A stretch of DNA of 64,000 bases from Caldilineaceae bacterium (GCA_022823185.1 JAJDXQ010000015.1:159645-223644), one strand, 5' to 3'. Shown: positions 54,737 to 62,646, numbered from the stretch's first letter. Program-made: numbers and translations. Notes: a model not told the origin generated them from the sequence alone.

Positions 54737-54784
54737 ATGCCTGTGTTCGCCCGTGCGCAAACCCTTTGGTCCAGCATGAAATGA
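54737..54784 (+). CDS. Leader ORF 1 upstream of the multidrug MFS gene (15 residues)
   Basis: MPVFARAQTLWSSMK, with AAGGAG seven bases before the ATG, the only good RBS in the region. Its TGA overlaps the ATG of the next mini-ORF (ATGA at 54781-54784). Too short to judge by composition; the support is the RBS and the chain of overlaps. It could act as a translated leader that controls downstream initiation. Confidence 0.5.
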   Translation: MPVFARAQTLWSSMK

Positions 54785-54864
54785 ACCTTGACAAAAAGCC
54801 CGCCCCCGGCGCATCGACCTCAAACGCCCTGGCAAATCTCCACCGCGTCTTCTGCCCCCAATGA
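54781..54864 (+). CDS. Leader ORF 2 upstream of the multidrug MFS gene (27 residues)
   Basis: The frame starts MNLDKKPAPGASTSNALANL, has no RBS of its own, and ends with a TGA that overlaps the MFS start as ATGA (54861-54864). Translation would depend on ribosomes finishing leader ORF 1, and MFS translation on ribosomes finishing this one. It lies in a different frame from the MFS gene. Confidence 0.45.
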   Translation: MNLDKKPAPGASTSNALANLHRVFCPQ

Positions 54865-56312
54865 CGAAAACTTCTCAAGCGCCGCCAATTGACCGCAAAT
54901 GGCTGATCTTCGCCGCGCTGGGGACCGGCGTCTTCCTGGCCTCCTTCAATATCGGCATCGCCAACGTCATCCTCCCGACACTGGTCATGGAATTCAACGT
55001 GGACTTTGCCCTTGTCCAGTGGGTCGTTCTTTCTTTTACCCTGACGCAAACCGCCATCTCGCCCGCCGTGGGCCGCCTGGGCGATATGCTGGGCCACAAG
55101 CCCATCTTCCTCTGGGGCACAATCGCCTTTGCCCTCGGCTCCATTCTGGCCGGCCTGGCCCCCAACATTGCGCTCCTGCTGGCCTTTCGCGTCGTTCAGG
55201 CTGCCGGCGGCGCCTTTGCCATCGCCTTAAGCATGGGAATCGTCACCGAGACCTTCCCCAAGTCGGAGCGGGGCAAAGCGCTTGGCCTCTTCAGCGCCGC
55301 CGTCTCCGCCGGCGGAGTCGCCGGCCCTCTCCTCGGCGGCGTCCTCCTCGACCTCCTCTCCTGGCGCTGGACCTTCTTTGTCGGTTTTCCATTGAGCTGT
55401 ATCAGCCTGGCCCTCGCCTGGCTCTATCTCCCCAAAGACCGCCCTCGCTGCAAAGAGCGGTTCGACTGGACCGGCGCAACGACCTTCTCAGCCGGTCTTT
55501 TGGCGCTCATGCTCTTCCTGACCGTCGGAGAGAGCAGAGGCTACGGGTCGCCACCGATGATCGGCCTGTTCGCCTTCGCCCTGTTCACGCTTGCGCTCTT
55601 CATCCACACAGAAAGGCGCGTCAAGGAGCCCCTGCTCGATCTCACCATCTTTCGCAGCCCCCGGTTCAGTCTGAGCCTGTCGACGCGCCTCATCAGCTTC
55701 ATCGTGTTCGGCGGCGTCTCGCTGATCTTCCCCTTCTATCTGACAAACCTGCTGACCCTCGAACCTTCTCTCGTCGGTCTCCTTTTGGCGATCACTTCCC
55801 TCTTCTTTGGCTTGGCCTCGCCAATCGCCGGCGCCCTGTCGGATCGGTTCTCGTTCCACATCATCGCCGGCGCGGGGCTCGTCATGTTGGGATTCGGCTG
55901 TTTCACGGTCAGCACCCTGAACGCCGATACCTCCATCCTTGGGTTCATCCTGCGGGTTACGCCCCTTGGGCTCGGCATGGGCCTCTTCCAGTCGCCCAAC
56001 AACAGCGCCGTGATGGGGGCCGTCCCACGCGAACGGCTCGGCGTCGCCAGCGGCCTCAACACGATCGGACGCACGCTCGGCCGCACCTCAGGCGTTGCCG
56101 CGCTCGGCGCCCTTTGGGCCGTCCGCGTCTCCCACCACGGCGGCCCCGAATTCACCGGCAGCGTAACCCAAGCCGCGGCTGCCGCGCAGGTCGCCGGCCT
56201 GCGCGACGTCTCCTACACCGCCCTGGCCATTGTCCTTCTCGGCCTCGCCCTCAGCGTATGGGGCTTTCTCAAGGACAAAGCGCCGGCGCAAACACGCCAT
56301 CGCAGCCCGTAG
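54861..56312 (+). CDS. MFS transporter, DHA2 (EmrB/QacA) type, 14 TM
   Basis: 483 residues. About 14 helices; the first is KWLIFAALGTGVFLASFNIGIANVILP with the TM1 pattern of drug:H+ antiporters. Motif A-like GRLGDMLGHKP follows TM2, and the motif C-like GGVAGPLLGGVLLDLLSWRW marks TM5, a signature of drug exporters. The start ATG lacks an RBS and overlaps the end of a mini-ORF. Substrates are unknown. It is the last intact long gene before the toxin-remnant region. Confidence 0.9.
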   Translation: MTKTSQAPPIDRKWLIFAALGTGVFLASFNIGIANVILPTLVMEFNVDFALVQWVVLSFTLTQTAISPAVGRLGDMLGHKPIFLWGTIAFALGSILAGLAPNIALLLAFRVVQAAGGAFAIALSMGIVTETFPKSERGKALGLFSAAVSAGGVAGPLLGGVLLDLLSWRWTFFVGFPLSCISLALAWLYLPKDRPRCKERFDWTGATTFSAGLLALMLFLTVGESRGYGSPPMIGLFAFALFTLALFIHTERRVKEPLLDLTIFRSPRFSLSLSTRLISFIVFGGVSLIFPFYLTNLLTLEPSLVGLLLAITSLFFGLASPIAGALSDRFSFHIIAGAGLVMLGFGCFTVSTLNADTSILGFILRVTPLGLGMGLFQSPNNSAVMGAVPRERLGVASGLNTIGRTLGRTSGVAALGALWAVRVSHHGGPEFTGSVTQAAAAAQVAGLRDVSYTALAIVLLGLALSVWGFLKDKAPAQTRHRSP

Positions 56313-56328
56313 CGGGGCTTCGATTCAG

Positions 56329-56494
56329 GCGCGTTCGAAGACAACTGCGAACCGCAATCGGGCGGACGCGCAGTGCCCGCTGCCTTCCCGTCGTCTACCC
56401 GAACATCGAATACATCTTCGTCATCACGGAATATGAACTGAGAGGCAGACAGCTGGCCGCTTATCGAAGCCGCATAAGAAGGAGAGACAAATGA
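56329..56494 (+). pseudogene. C-terminal remnant of a toxin-like gene
   Basis: In one plus-strand frame the 3' end reads IGRTRSARCLPVVYPNIEY then IFVITEYELRGRQLAAYRS before TGA at 56492-56494. From memory this resembles the end of a family of small toxin-like proteins (YIFVITAYEL...). No start codon or N-terminal part is present: upstream is the end of the MFS gene. The stop overlaps the ATG of the next gene (ATGA), as in coupled two-gene modules. The left boundary given is approximate. Confidence 0.45.
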
Positions 56495-56691
56495 AAGATC
56501 CCAACCAATACCCCCCAGGCTGGAACCTGGAACGCGTCCGCCGCTTGATCCAGCATTACGAATCCCAGACCGACGAAGAGGCCATTGCCGAAGACGAAGC
56601 CGCCTTTGAAGATCGCTCTACGACCGTCATGGACATACCCGTCGAGCTGGTCCCGGCCGTAAGAGCCCTCCTCGCCGAGTACACCGATTAG
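56491..56691 (+). CDS. Small conserved hypothetical protein, possible antitoxin
   Basis: 66 residues with AGAAGGAGAG upstream. The pattern PPGWNLERVRRLIQHYESQT, an acidic middle (EEAIAEDEAAFED) and VMDIPVELVPAVRALLAEY is one I recognise as widespread in Chloroflexota and cyanobacteria, usually next to a small toxin-like gene. Here only a remnant of that partner remains, so the protein may be an orphan antitoxin. Confidence 0.65.
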   Translation: MKDPNQYPPGWNLERVRRLIQHYESQTDEEAIAEDEAAFEDRSTTVMDIPVELVPAVRALLAEYTD

Positions 56692-56743
56692 CCGGCTCGG
56701 AATTTTCTCGTTCCTTCCCCTGCCGTTCCGACTCGTGCATTTC

Positions 56744-56764
56744 CGACCACTGACCACTGACGTT
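56744..56764 (+). repeat. Heptad array abutting a four-helix-bundle gene
   Basis: CGACCAC, TGACCAC, then TGACGTT, ending at the base before the stop codon of the minus-strand gene at 56765. Confidence 0.75.
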
Positions 56765-57148
56765 CTACTGTCTATTCGACAACGCGCGCATCAGACCATT
56801 TATCATTCTGTTTATCTCCGCGCACTCTTCCAACACGCTACCGCCTATCTCGCTCCCGATCAAACCCAGCCGTTCGGACAATGACACGAAAGTTTCCAAC
56901 TCCGCCAAAGAACCCCGCGCGATACCAAGCATCTGAAGAAACTCCTTCGGCGATCGCCTTGCCTGCCCTTCCGCGATGTTCGCGGGCACCGAGGCCGCTG
57001 CCCGTCGCATCTGAGAGACAAGCCCATACTGCTCCTCCGCAGGAAACCGCCTCGTAATTTCATACGTCCGAACCGTCATATCCATGGCCCTCTGCCAAAC
57101 CTTCAAATCCCGATAGGACTGTATGCTCGTCCTCTGCTTCTCCACCAT
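56765..57148 (-). CDS. Four-helix bundle protein (S23/IVS-encoded type), copy 1
   Basis: 127 residues from the ATG at 57148, with GGAGGGAGGGGG upstream; longer frames run into heptad-repeat DNA and encode VSGQW-type nonsense. The sequence has YRDLKVWQRAMDMTVRTYEI, then RFPAEEQYGLVSQMRRAAAS and VPANIAEGQARRSPKEFLQ, the classic pattern of the four-helix bundle family first found in 23S rRNA intervening sequences. Function is unknown; the bundle forms pentamers with a basic surface. A near-identical copy lies at 60438, and the upstream spacer and heptad array are also duplicated. Confidence 0.92.
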   Translation of the reverse strand: MVEKQRTSIQSYRDLKVWQRAMDMTVRTYEITRRFPAEEQYGLVSQMRRAAASVPANIAEGQARRSPKEFLQMLGIARGSLAELETFVSLSERLGLIGSEIGGSVLEECAEINRMINGLMRALSNRQ

Positions 57149-57202
57149 AGATCCCCCTCCCTCCTGATTTCCTGGAGAATTTGCCACCGACTCCTGCCGG
57201 TC

Positions 57203-57244
57203 CAACCACTGACCACTGACCACTGACCACTGACCACTGCAGTT
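57203..57244 (+). repeat. Heptad array overlapping the dnaE2 stop codon
   Basis: CAACCAC and four exact TGACCAC units, then TGCAGTT, which shares two bases with the TAA stop of dnaE2 (57243-57245). Confidence 0.9.
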
Positions 57245-60200
57245 AATGCCAATCGTGCGCGCGCGGCATCTTCACCCCCACCCGTATCGCCCGCAGCGAA
57301 GACACAATCACATTCGTCGTCCCGTCCCACTTCGACACCGTCCCATTCACCTCGATCACCTGGCTGTCAAGCTCCCGGCTGTAACGCGCAAACACATCCC
57401 CCCACAATATGATCTGCACGTCGCCGAACTCGTCCTCTATCGTCACAAACACCGTCCCATCCCGCCCGCGCGGATGCTGCCTCGCCACCGGCCACCCCGC
57501 CACCGTCACCGCCGCTCCGTCATCCAGCCTCTCCACATCCACCGACGCCAGAACATGCCCCGCCAGCGACGGCCGCACAAACTCCATCAAATGTCCCTTC
57601 GGATAGATCTCCAGCACCTGGTACTCGCCGATCATCTGCTCGCGCGCATCAAAATCGGTCAACGCCGCCGCGCTCTCCGTCCGCGCCAGCGACAGCGCCC
57701 CCTGCCCGTTTCCCGTAGAACGCACCGTCAGCCCCGCCTCCCACAACGCCTCCCGCCGGTTGCTGGCGATCCCGTCAAACGCCCCCGCCATCGCCAGCGA
57801 TAACACCGCCTGGTCCGTCATACCCGTCCGCCGCGTCAGGTCGCCCGCATTCACGTACGCCCCATTCCGTGTCCTCTCCTCCACAAGCCGCCTCGCCCAC
57901 GACTCCCCCACATCCTTCGTGAACACCAGTCCCATCCGCACAGCTCCCTCCTCCGGCGCGCACCGCACGTCGCTCCGGTTCACGCACGGATTGCGAAACG
58001 GGACCCCGAACCGCCGCGCATCCTGTTTCAGCGTCTCCAACGGATAGAAACCCATCGGCTGGTTATTCATCAGCGTCACAAAAAATTCCAGCGGGTAATA
58101 ACACTTCAGCCACGCCGCCTGGAATGCCGTAATCGCAAACGCATGCGAATGGCTCTCCGGAAACATGTAATGCCCGTTGATCTTCTCGAAAATCGTGCGC
58201 GCCGTCTCCTCCGGCACACCCTTGCCCCGCGCCCCCTCGCGAAACTGCTCCCAGTGCAGCGCAATCAGATGCTCGTTGTTCCTCTTGGCAAACGACCGCC
58301 GGATCTCGTCCGCCTGCGCCGCCGTCAGCCCCGACACATCCGTGATCAGCTGCACCACCTGCTCCTGCCACACAATGATCCCATACCCCCGCGCCAGCGC
58401 CCGCTCCTCCAGTGGATGATCATACGTCCACTCCGCACCGTGCCGGTACCTCTCCACAAACTGCGACACCGCGCTCCCCTGCACCCCCACCCCCGGCCGG
58501 ATCAACGCCACCTGGTACGCCAGGTCCAGCAGGTTGCGCGAGAGCAAACGCTGCCCCATCTTCAGCTGCGCCGGCGACTGCAGCAGGAATATCCCCTTCG
58601 ACAGACCGGCGTTGATCATGTCGTACACCTTTGGATCCTCCGGGTCGATCCGGCTCAAATCCGGCCGCCTCCCCTCCCGCGCCTCCACCAAATCCAGCGC
58701 CTCCTGCAGCTGATCCAACACCGGCAGCGACAGGATGTCGATCTTCGCAAAACCCGCGTCCGCCACACTGTCCTTGTCCCAGTCCATGATGAACCGGCCC
58801 TCCATCGCCCCCGCCCGCACCGGAACCATCTCCGGAATCGGCGAACTGCTCAATATCATCCCCCCCACATGCTGGCTCAGCAGCTTCGGCGCGCCCATCA
58901 ACTGCGGCCCAAGCTCGATCAACTCCCTCCACCCGCCGGCGTTCACCCGCTGGCTGAACGCCGGCAGCTGCTCCATCTCCTCCCGCAAACGCCCCGCATC
59001 ATGCGAACGCATCTGCTTCGAAAGCAGGCGCAACTCCTCCTGCGGCAATCCCAACGCCTTGCCCAGGTCCTGCAGCACCCCCTTGATCTTGTACGTGAAA
59101 ATCGCCCCCGCCAGCACCGCATACTCCGCCCCGAACCGCTGATGCACCCGCTCGATCAACTCGTCCCGCAACGCCCGCGGAAAATCAAGGTCAATGTCCG
59201 GCAGCACCGTCATCTCCGCCGATAGGAACCGCTCCAGCGTCAGATTCCACTTCAGCGGATCCACGTGACTGATCCCGATCAGATACCCCACCAGCAGCGC
59301 CACCGACGACCCCCGCCCCCGCCCCGGCGGCTCCTGCCCCTCACGCTCCGACCGCCCCCCTCTCTCCTCCACAATCTCCTGCGCGAGCATCACGATCTCC
59401 CGGTACAGCAGCAGAAAACCCGCCAGCCCGTGCCGCCCGATCAGACTGAACTCCTCCTCCAGCCGCGCCGTGATCTCCTTCGTCACCCCGCCGTAGCGCC
59501 GCGCCGCCGCCTCATAACACAGCTCTCGCAGATACCCCTCAGCCGTATACCCCTCCGGCAACGCCGGCTTCGGCAGCGTATACCCCAAATCCGTACCCAG
59601 GTCGAAAGCGCACCGCTCCGCTATCCGCGCCGTGTTCGCCACCGCCTCCGGAAACTCCGCAAAAAGAGCCGCCATCTCCTCCCCCGTCCTCAGATAGAAC
59701 TGATCGTTGGGCTGCAGATGCGGCAACGCCTGGTCGACCGTCGTGTTCAGCCGGATCGCCACCAGCGCATTCTGCAGCCGGTACCGCTCCGCCGCGTGGT
59801 AATGCACGTCGTTGCTCACCACCAGCCGGATGCCCGCCTCCTCCGCGAGTCCCGCCAGCTTACGGTTCCGCATCGTGTCCCCCTCCAGAAAATTCTGCTG
59901 CAACGCCGCATAGACCGAATCCCCGCCATACCACTCCGCATACGACCGCAACAGCCCTGCCGCCTCCTGCCGCCGCCCCGCCAGCGCCAGCCGCGACACA
60001 CAACTGTCCCGCCCCCCCGTCAGCAATATCACCCCCTCCGCATGGCCCGCCAGATGCCTCGGATCCAGCCGCGGCTCCCTGCGATCCACCCTGTTCGCAA
60101 GCGTAAACAAACGTGAAATGTTCGAATACCCCTGCCGCGTCTTTGCCAGCAGCGTCACCCGGGACCCGTCCGCCAGCGTCAACGTCCCTCCGCTGATCGG

Positions 60201-60383
60201 CCGCATCCCCAAACTGTTCGCCAGACGGGCAAACTCCAGCGCCCCGCACAAATTCGTGTCCGTCAGCGCCAGCGCCCCGTACCCATACGTCTTCGCCTGC
60301 GCCAGCAGCTCATGCACATGCGACGCTCCCTCACCAAACGAATAAAAACTCTTCGCCCGCAGTTCAACATATCCCCCATCCAT
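57243..60383 (-). CDS. dnaE2: Error-prone DNA polymerase III alpha subunit (DnaE2/ImuC)
   Basis: 1046 residues, the length of DnaE2 rather than replicative DnaE1. The PHP domain at the N-terminus starts ELRAKSFYSFGEGASHVHEL, where the usual metal-binding HxH is RAK, so PHP nuclease activity is unlikely. The polymerase core has PDIDLDFPR (catalytic aspartates near 394-402), preceded by the GRGSS motif of the palm. The helix-hairpin-helix region contains AFPESHSHAFAITAFQAAWLK-type sequence, and an OB domain ends the protein (VTVAGWPVARQHPRGRDG). It works with ImuB in SOS-induced translesion synthesis. GGAGG precedes the ATG. A four-helix-bundle gene separates it from imuB. Confidence 0.93.
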   Translation of the reverse strand: MDGGYVELRAKSFYSFGEGASHVHELLAQAKTYGYGALALTDTNLCGALEFARLANSLGMRPISGGTLTLADGSRVTLLAKTRQGYSNISRLFTLANRVDRREPRLDPRHLAGHAEGVILLTGGRDSCVSRLALAGRRQEAAGLLRSYAEWYGGDSVYAALQQNFLEGDTMRNRKLAGLAEEAGIRLVVSNDVHYHAAERYRLQNALVAIRLNTTVDQALPHLQPNDQFYLRTGEEMAALFAEFPEAVANTARIAERCAFDLGTDLGYTLPKPALPEGYTAEGYLRELCYEAAARRYGGVTKEITARLEEEFSLIGRHGLAGFLLLYREIVMLAQEIVEERGGRSEREGQEPPGRGRGSSVALLVGYLIGISHVDPLKWNLTLERFLSAEMTVLPDIDLDFPRALRDELIERVHQRFGAEYAVLAGAIFTYKIKGVLQDLGKALGLPQEELRLLSKQMRSHDAGRLREEMEQLPAFSQRVNAGGWRELIELGPQLMGAPKLLSQHVGGMILSSSPIPEMVPVRAGAMEGRFIMDWDKDSVADAGFAKIDILSLPVLDQLQEALDLVEAREGRRPDLSRIDPEDPKVYDMINAGLSKGIFLLQSPAQLKMGQRLLSRNLLDLAYQVALIRPGVGVQGSAVSQFVERYRHGAEWTYDHPLEERALARGYGIIVWQEQVVQLITDVSGLTAAQADEIRRSFAKRNNEHLIALHWEQFREGARGKGVPEETARTIFEKINGHYMFPESHSHAFAITAFQAAWLKCYYPLEFFVTLMNNQPMGFYPLETLKQDARRFGVPFRNPCVNRSDVRCAPEEGAVRMGLVFTKDVGESWARRLVEERTRNGAYVNAGDLTRRTGMTDQAVLSLAMAGAFDGIASNRREALWEAGLTVRSTGNGQGALSLARTESAAALTDFDAREQMIGEYQVLEIYPKGHLMEFVRPSLAGHVLASVDVERLDDGAAVTVAGWPVARQHPRGRDGTVFVTIEDEFGDVQIILWGDVFARYSRELDSQVIEVNGTVSKWDGTTNVIVSSLRAIRVGVKMPRAHDWH

Positions 60384-60424
60384 AACCCCGCCTCCCTATC
60401 CCCTTCCCTCTCGCCACCACACAC

Positions 60425-60438
60425 CGACCACTGCAGTT
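60425..60438 (+). repeat. Single heptad unit with TGCAGTT end
   Basis: CGACCAC then TGCAGTT, whose last base is the first base of the stop codon of the four-helix-bundle gene at 60438. Confidence 0.65.
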
Positions 60439-60821
60439 CACTCCCGATTCGACAGTGCCCGCATCAGACCATTCATCATTCTGTTAAGCTCCGCGCACTC
60501 TTTCAATAAGCTGTCGCTGGTCTCGCTTTGGATCAGGCTTAGCCGTTCGGACAACGTCACGAAAGTTTCCAACTCCGCCAAAGAGCCTCGCGCGATACCA
60601 AGCATCTGGAGAAACTCCTTTTTTGAACGCCTTGCCTGCCCTTCCGCGATGTTCGCGGGCACCGAGGCCGCTGCCCGTCGCATCTGGGAGATAAGCCCAT
60701 ACTTCTCCTCCGCAGGAAACCGCCTCGTAAGTTCATACGTCCGAACCGTCAGATCCATTGACCTCTGCCAAACCTTCAAATCCCGATAAGACCGTATGCT
60801 CGTCCTCTGCTTCTCCACCAT
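60438..60821 (-). CDS. Four-helix bundle protein (S23/IVS-encoded type), copy 2
   Basis: 127 residues from the ATG at 60821, with AGGAGGAAGG upstream. It differs from copy 1 at scattered positions only (for example VRTYELTRRFPAEEKYGLIS and RRSKKEFLQ). The upstream sequence CCGGCAGGGGTCGGTGG and the heptad array beyond are shared with copy 1, so the duplicated unit is larger than the gene. It lies between imuB and dnaE2 on the same strand and is probably co-transcribed with them. Confidence 0.92.
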   Translation of the reverse strand: MVEKQRTSIRSYRDLKVWQRSMDLTVRTYELTRRFPAEEKYGLISQMRRAAASVPANIAEGQARRSKKEFLQMLGIARGSLAELETFVTLSERLSLIQSETSDSLLKECAELNRMMNGLMRALSNRE

Positions 60822-60875
60822 AAATCCACCTTCCTCCTGATGTCCTGGAAAATTTACCACCGACCCCTGCCGGTC

Positions 60876-60924
60876 CAACCACTGACCACTGACCACTGAC
60901 CACTGATCACTGATCACTAACCAC
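60876..60924 (+). repeat. Heptad array overlapping the imuB stop codon
   Basis: CAACCAC, three TGACCAC, two TGATCAC and TAACCAC, then TGCTTTT. The TAG of imuB (60917-60919) and its last codons (SSG) are encoded by the array. Confidence 0.9.
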
Positions 60925-62521
60925 TGCTTTTCTGCCGATACCACACACCATCCCGCTCATCCCGAAACAACGTCACCTGCCCATCGCCGTTCCCGCCCGC
61001 CTGCCCATTCTCCGCCAACCCAACCCGAAAATACGCGCGCGTGATCGGCTGCGCCAGCCACCACAGATCAAACGTCCACTGGTCCGCCACCCGCGCCACC
61101 CGCCGCCAGCGCTTCCCAAGCTGTACCTCCGCCGGCTCTCCCCCCGACCCCTCCCGCACCGTCACCCGCGCCGGCGCATGCAACGGCCTCATGTCATCCC
61201 GCTTCGCCGGATCGATCGGGATCTGCAGCGCCCGCATCTCCGGCGCAGGATGCCACGGCGCCACCTCCGCAATGCGGTGCAGAACGTGGTTGCCGTTCAT
61301 CCGCGCCTGCAGCCGCTTCTCCATCTCCATCAACTGCCGTCCCGCCGTCTCCTTCACATCCTCAAACAGCCCCATCTGCATCCCCGTGCCCCCGCGAAAA
61401 TCCGACAGCGTCAGCGTCACGTCCTCAACCGGAATCTCCGGCGGCTCCAGCTCCATCCGGTTCCTGATAAGCCCGGCCGCGTTCTCCCAGCGCCCCACCG
61501 GCTCCTTGAAGGCCACCGACAACGTCCACGGCGGCCAGCCTCGCGCCCGGCCCTGCAGCGCCGCCGCCCCCACCACCCTCCCCCCCAGCTCAGGCCGCGC
61601 ATACCCCCGCCGCAGCAGCGTATCCACCGCCACCAGCAGCAACTCGATCGAAGTCGAATTGAACGGCAGCGCGATCTCCTCAACGATCGACTCCTCAAAC
61701 GCTGTCGGAACCACAGGACTGTCATCGATCCCATTGCACAGCGCCCACAACCGGCTGCCCTCCCGCCCGAACTGGGCCGCGAGCAGATGCTCCTCCATCG
61801 CCGCCACATCCGCCATCCTGTACAGACCGAAACGGTGCAGCTTGCTCTTCACATCCGCGTCCACCGGCAGCAGCTCCACCGAATACGGCGCCAGGAACCC
61901 CCGCGCATCCTCCGGCGCGTGCGACACCCCCGGCTCCCGCATGCGCGCCGCCACAAACGCCGGAAACTTCGCATCCGCCACCCCAATCCGCGGCGTCAGG
62001 TCCGCCGGCGCCGCCTCCAGAAGCGCCTGCACCGCCTGCGCCTCACCCCCATACAGCCCCTCCAGCCCGTCCAGCCGCACATAAGCCGTGCCCAGCTCCG
62101 CCCCTTCAACCCGGTCGCTCACCCCCTGCAGCGCCCGGATCACCTCCCCGAACACTTGCCGGTAATACAGCGCATCCGCATTCAGCACGACCGTCTCCCC
62201 AAGATACGACACCGCTTGCTCCAGCGTCATCCCCACCTTCACCCCCGCCGCCCCCGGAAAATAGTCCACCACCACCGGCCCCCCGCCCCCATCCCCCCCG
62301 CGCTCCACAATCAAAGTCGCCGGCTTTGGCGACTGCATCTGCCGCGCATTTGCAAGAGCAGCGGAAGGCTCCTCCGACCCCGAATCAGAGCCGAGAGACT
62401 CCGAAGGCGAGCAGTCCAAGGTGTTCTCTCTCTCCTCACTCCTCTCCCCTCTCTCCTCGCCCTGCCTTCTCATCTCCGCCTTCGCCCGCAAATGCGTAAT
62501 AAGAACACAAGCCACTCGCAT
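60917..62521 (-). CDS. imuB: ImuB-like Y-family polymerase homologue
   Basis: 534 residues. The N-terminus MRVACVLITHLRAKAEMRRQ corresponds to the first palm strand of DinB, but the catalytic DxD is absent (ITHLRAK), and the SxDE motif is replaced by GTAYVRLDGL, so it is a non-catalytic ImuB. A candidate beta-clamp motif, MQMGLFEDV, is near 380-388. The C-terminus (RAYFRVGLAENGQ, then VTLFRDERDGVWYRQ) is, from memory, typical of Chloroflexota members. About 45 low-complexity residues (RERSEER..., SESLGSDSGSEEPS) interrupt the palm after residue 20. ImuB recruits DnaE2 to the clamp at lesions. The operon promoter carries a LexA-type box. Confidence 0.9.
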   Translation of the reverse strand: MRVACVLITHLRAKAEMRRQGEERGERSEERENTLDCSPSESLGSDSGSEEPSAALANARQMQSPKPATLIVERGGDGGGGPVVVDYFPGAAGVKVGMTLEQAVSYLGETVVLNADALYYRQVFGEVIRALQGVSDRVEGAELGTAYVRLDGLEGLYGGEAQAVQALLEAAPADLTPRIGVADAKFPAFVAARMREPGVSHAPEDARGFLAPYSVELLPVDADVKSKLHRFGLYRMADVAAMEEHLLAAQFGREGSRLWALCNGIDDSPVVPTAFEESIVEEIALPFNSTSIELLLVAVDTLLRRGYARPELGGRVVGAAALQGRARGWPPWTLSVAFKEPVGRWENAAGLIRNRMELEPPEIPVEDVTLTLSDFRGGTGMQMGLFEDVKETAGRQLMEMEKRLQARMNGNHVLHRIAEVAPWHPAPEMRALQIPIDPAKRDDMRPLHAPARVTVREGSGGEPAEVQLGKRWRRVARVADQWTFDLWWLAQPITRAYFRVGLAENGQAGGNGDGQVTLFRDERDGVWYRQKSSG

Positions 62522-62563
62522 AATTCCTTCCTCCAGCGATCGCCGGAATCCATTTCAGCCGCC

Positions 62564-62591
62564 ATTATAGAACTTATGTTCTAAATGTCAA
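62564..62591 (-). promoter_or_regulatory. Promoter of the imuB operon
   Basis: On the minus strand TTGACA (62586-62591) and TATAAT (62564-62569) are both perfect and 16 bases apart. The spacer is almost filled by the palindrome at 62568-62583, so a repressor bound there would block RNA polymerase. The leader is about 35 bases. Confidence 0.88.
62568..62583. promoter_or_regulatory. LexA (SOS) box
   Basis: TAGAACTTATGTTCTA has perfect 6-base arms and contains GAAC-N4-GTTC, the core of the Gram-positive-type LexA operator. Its position between -35 and -10 of the imuB promoter fits DNA-damage control of the mutasome genes. Confidence 0.82.
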
Positions 62592-62625
62592 ATCACATTT
62601 CTCCGTTTATCCAGCTGACCGGCGC

Positions 62626-62646
62626 TGACCACTGCCTACTGCTGTT
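62626..62646 (+). repeat. Heptad array, short
   Basis: TGACCAC and TGCCTAC, then TGCTGTT, in the divergent spacer between imuB and the FnIII gene. Confidence 0.6.

Noticed and set aside
56765..57223. N-terminal extension VSGQW... of the first four-helix-bundle protein
   Set aside because: It is translation of the heptad repeat and spacer; the ATG at 57148 has a strong RBS and gives the normal family length.
59265..60116. Long arginine/proline-rich plus-strand frames opposite dnaE2, imuB and other genes
   Set aside because: They are antisense shadows produced by high GC content; composition is not protein-like.
60821..60944. N-terminal extension with [11 protein letters not shown] of the second four-helix-bundle protein
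   Set aside because: Again repeat DNA that also overlaps the end of imuB; the ATG at 60821 is preceded by AGGAGG.
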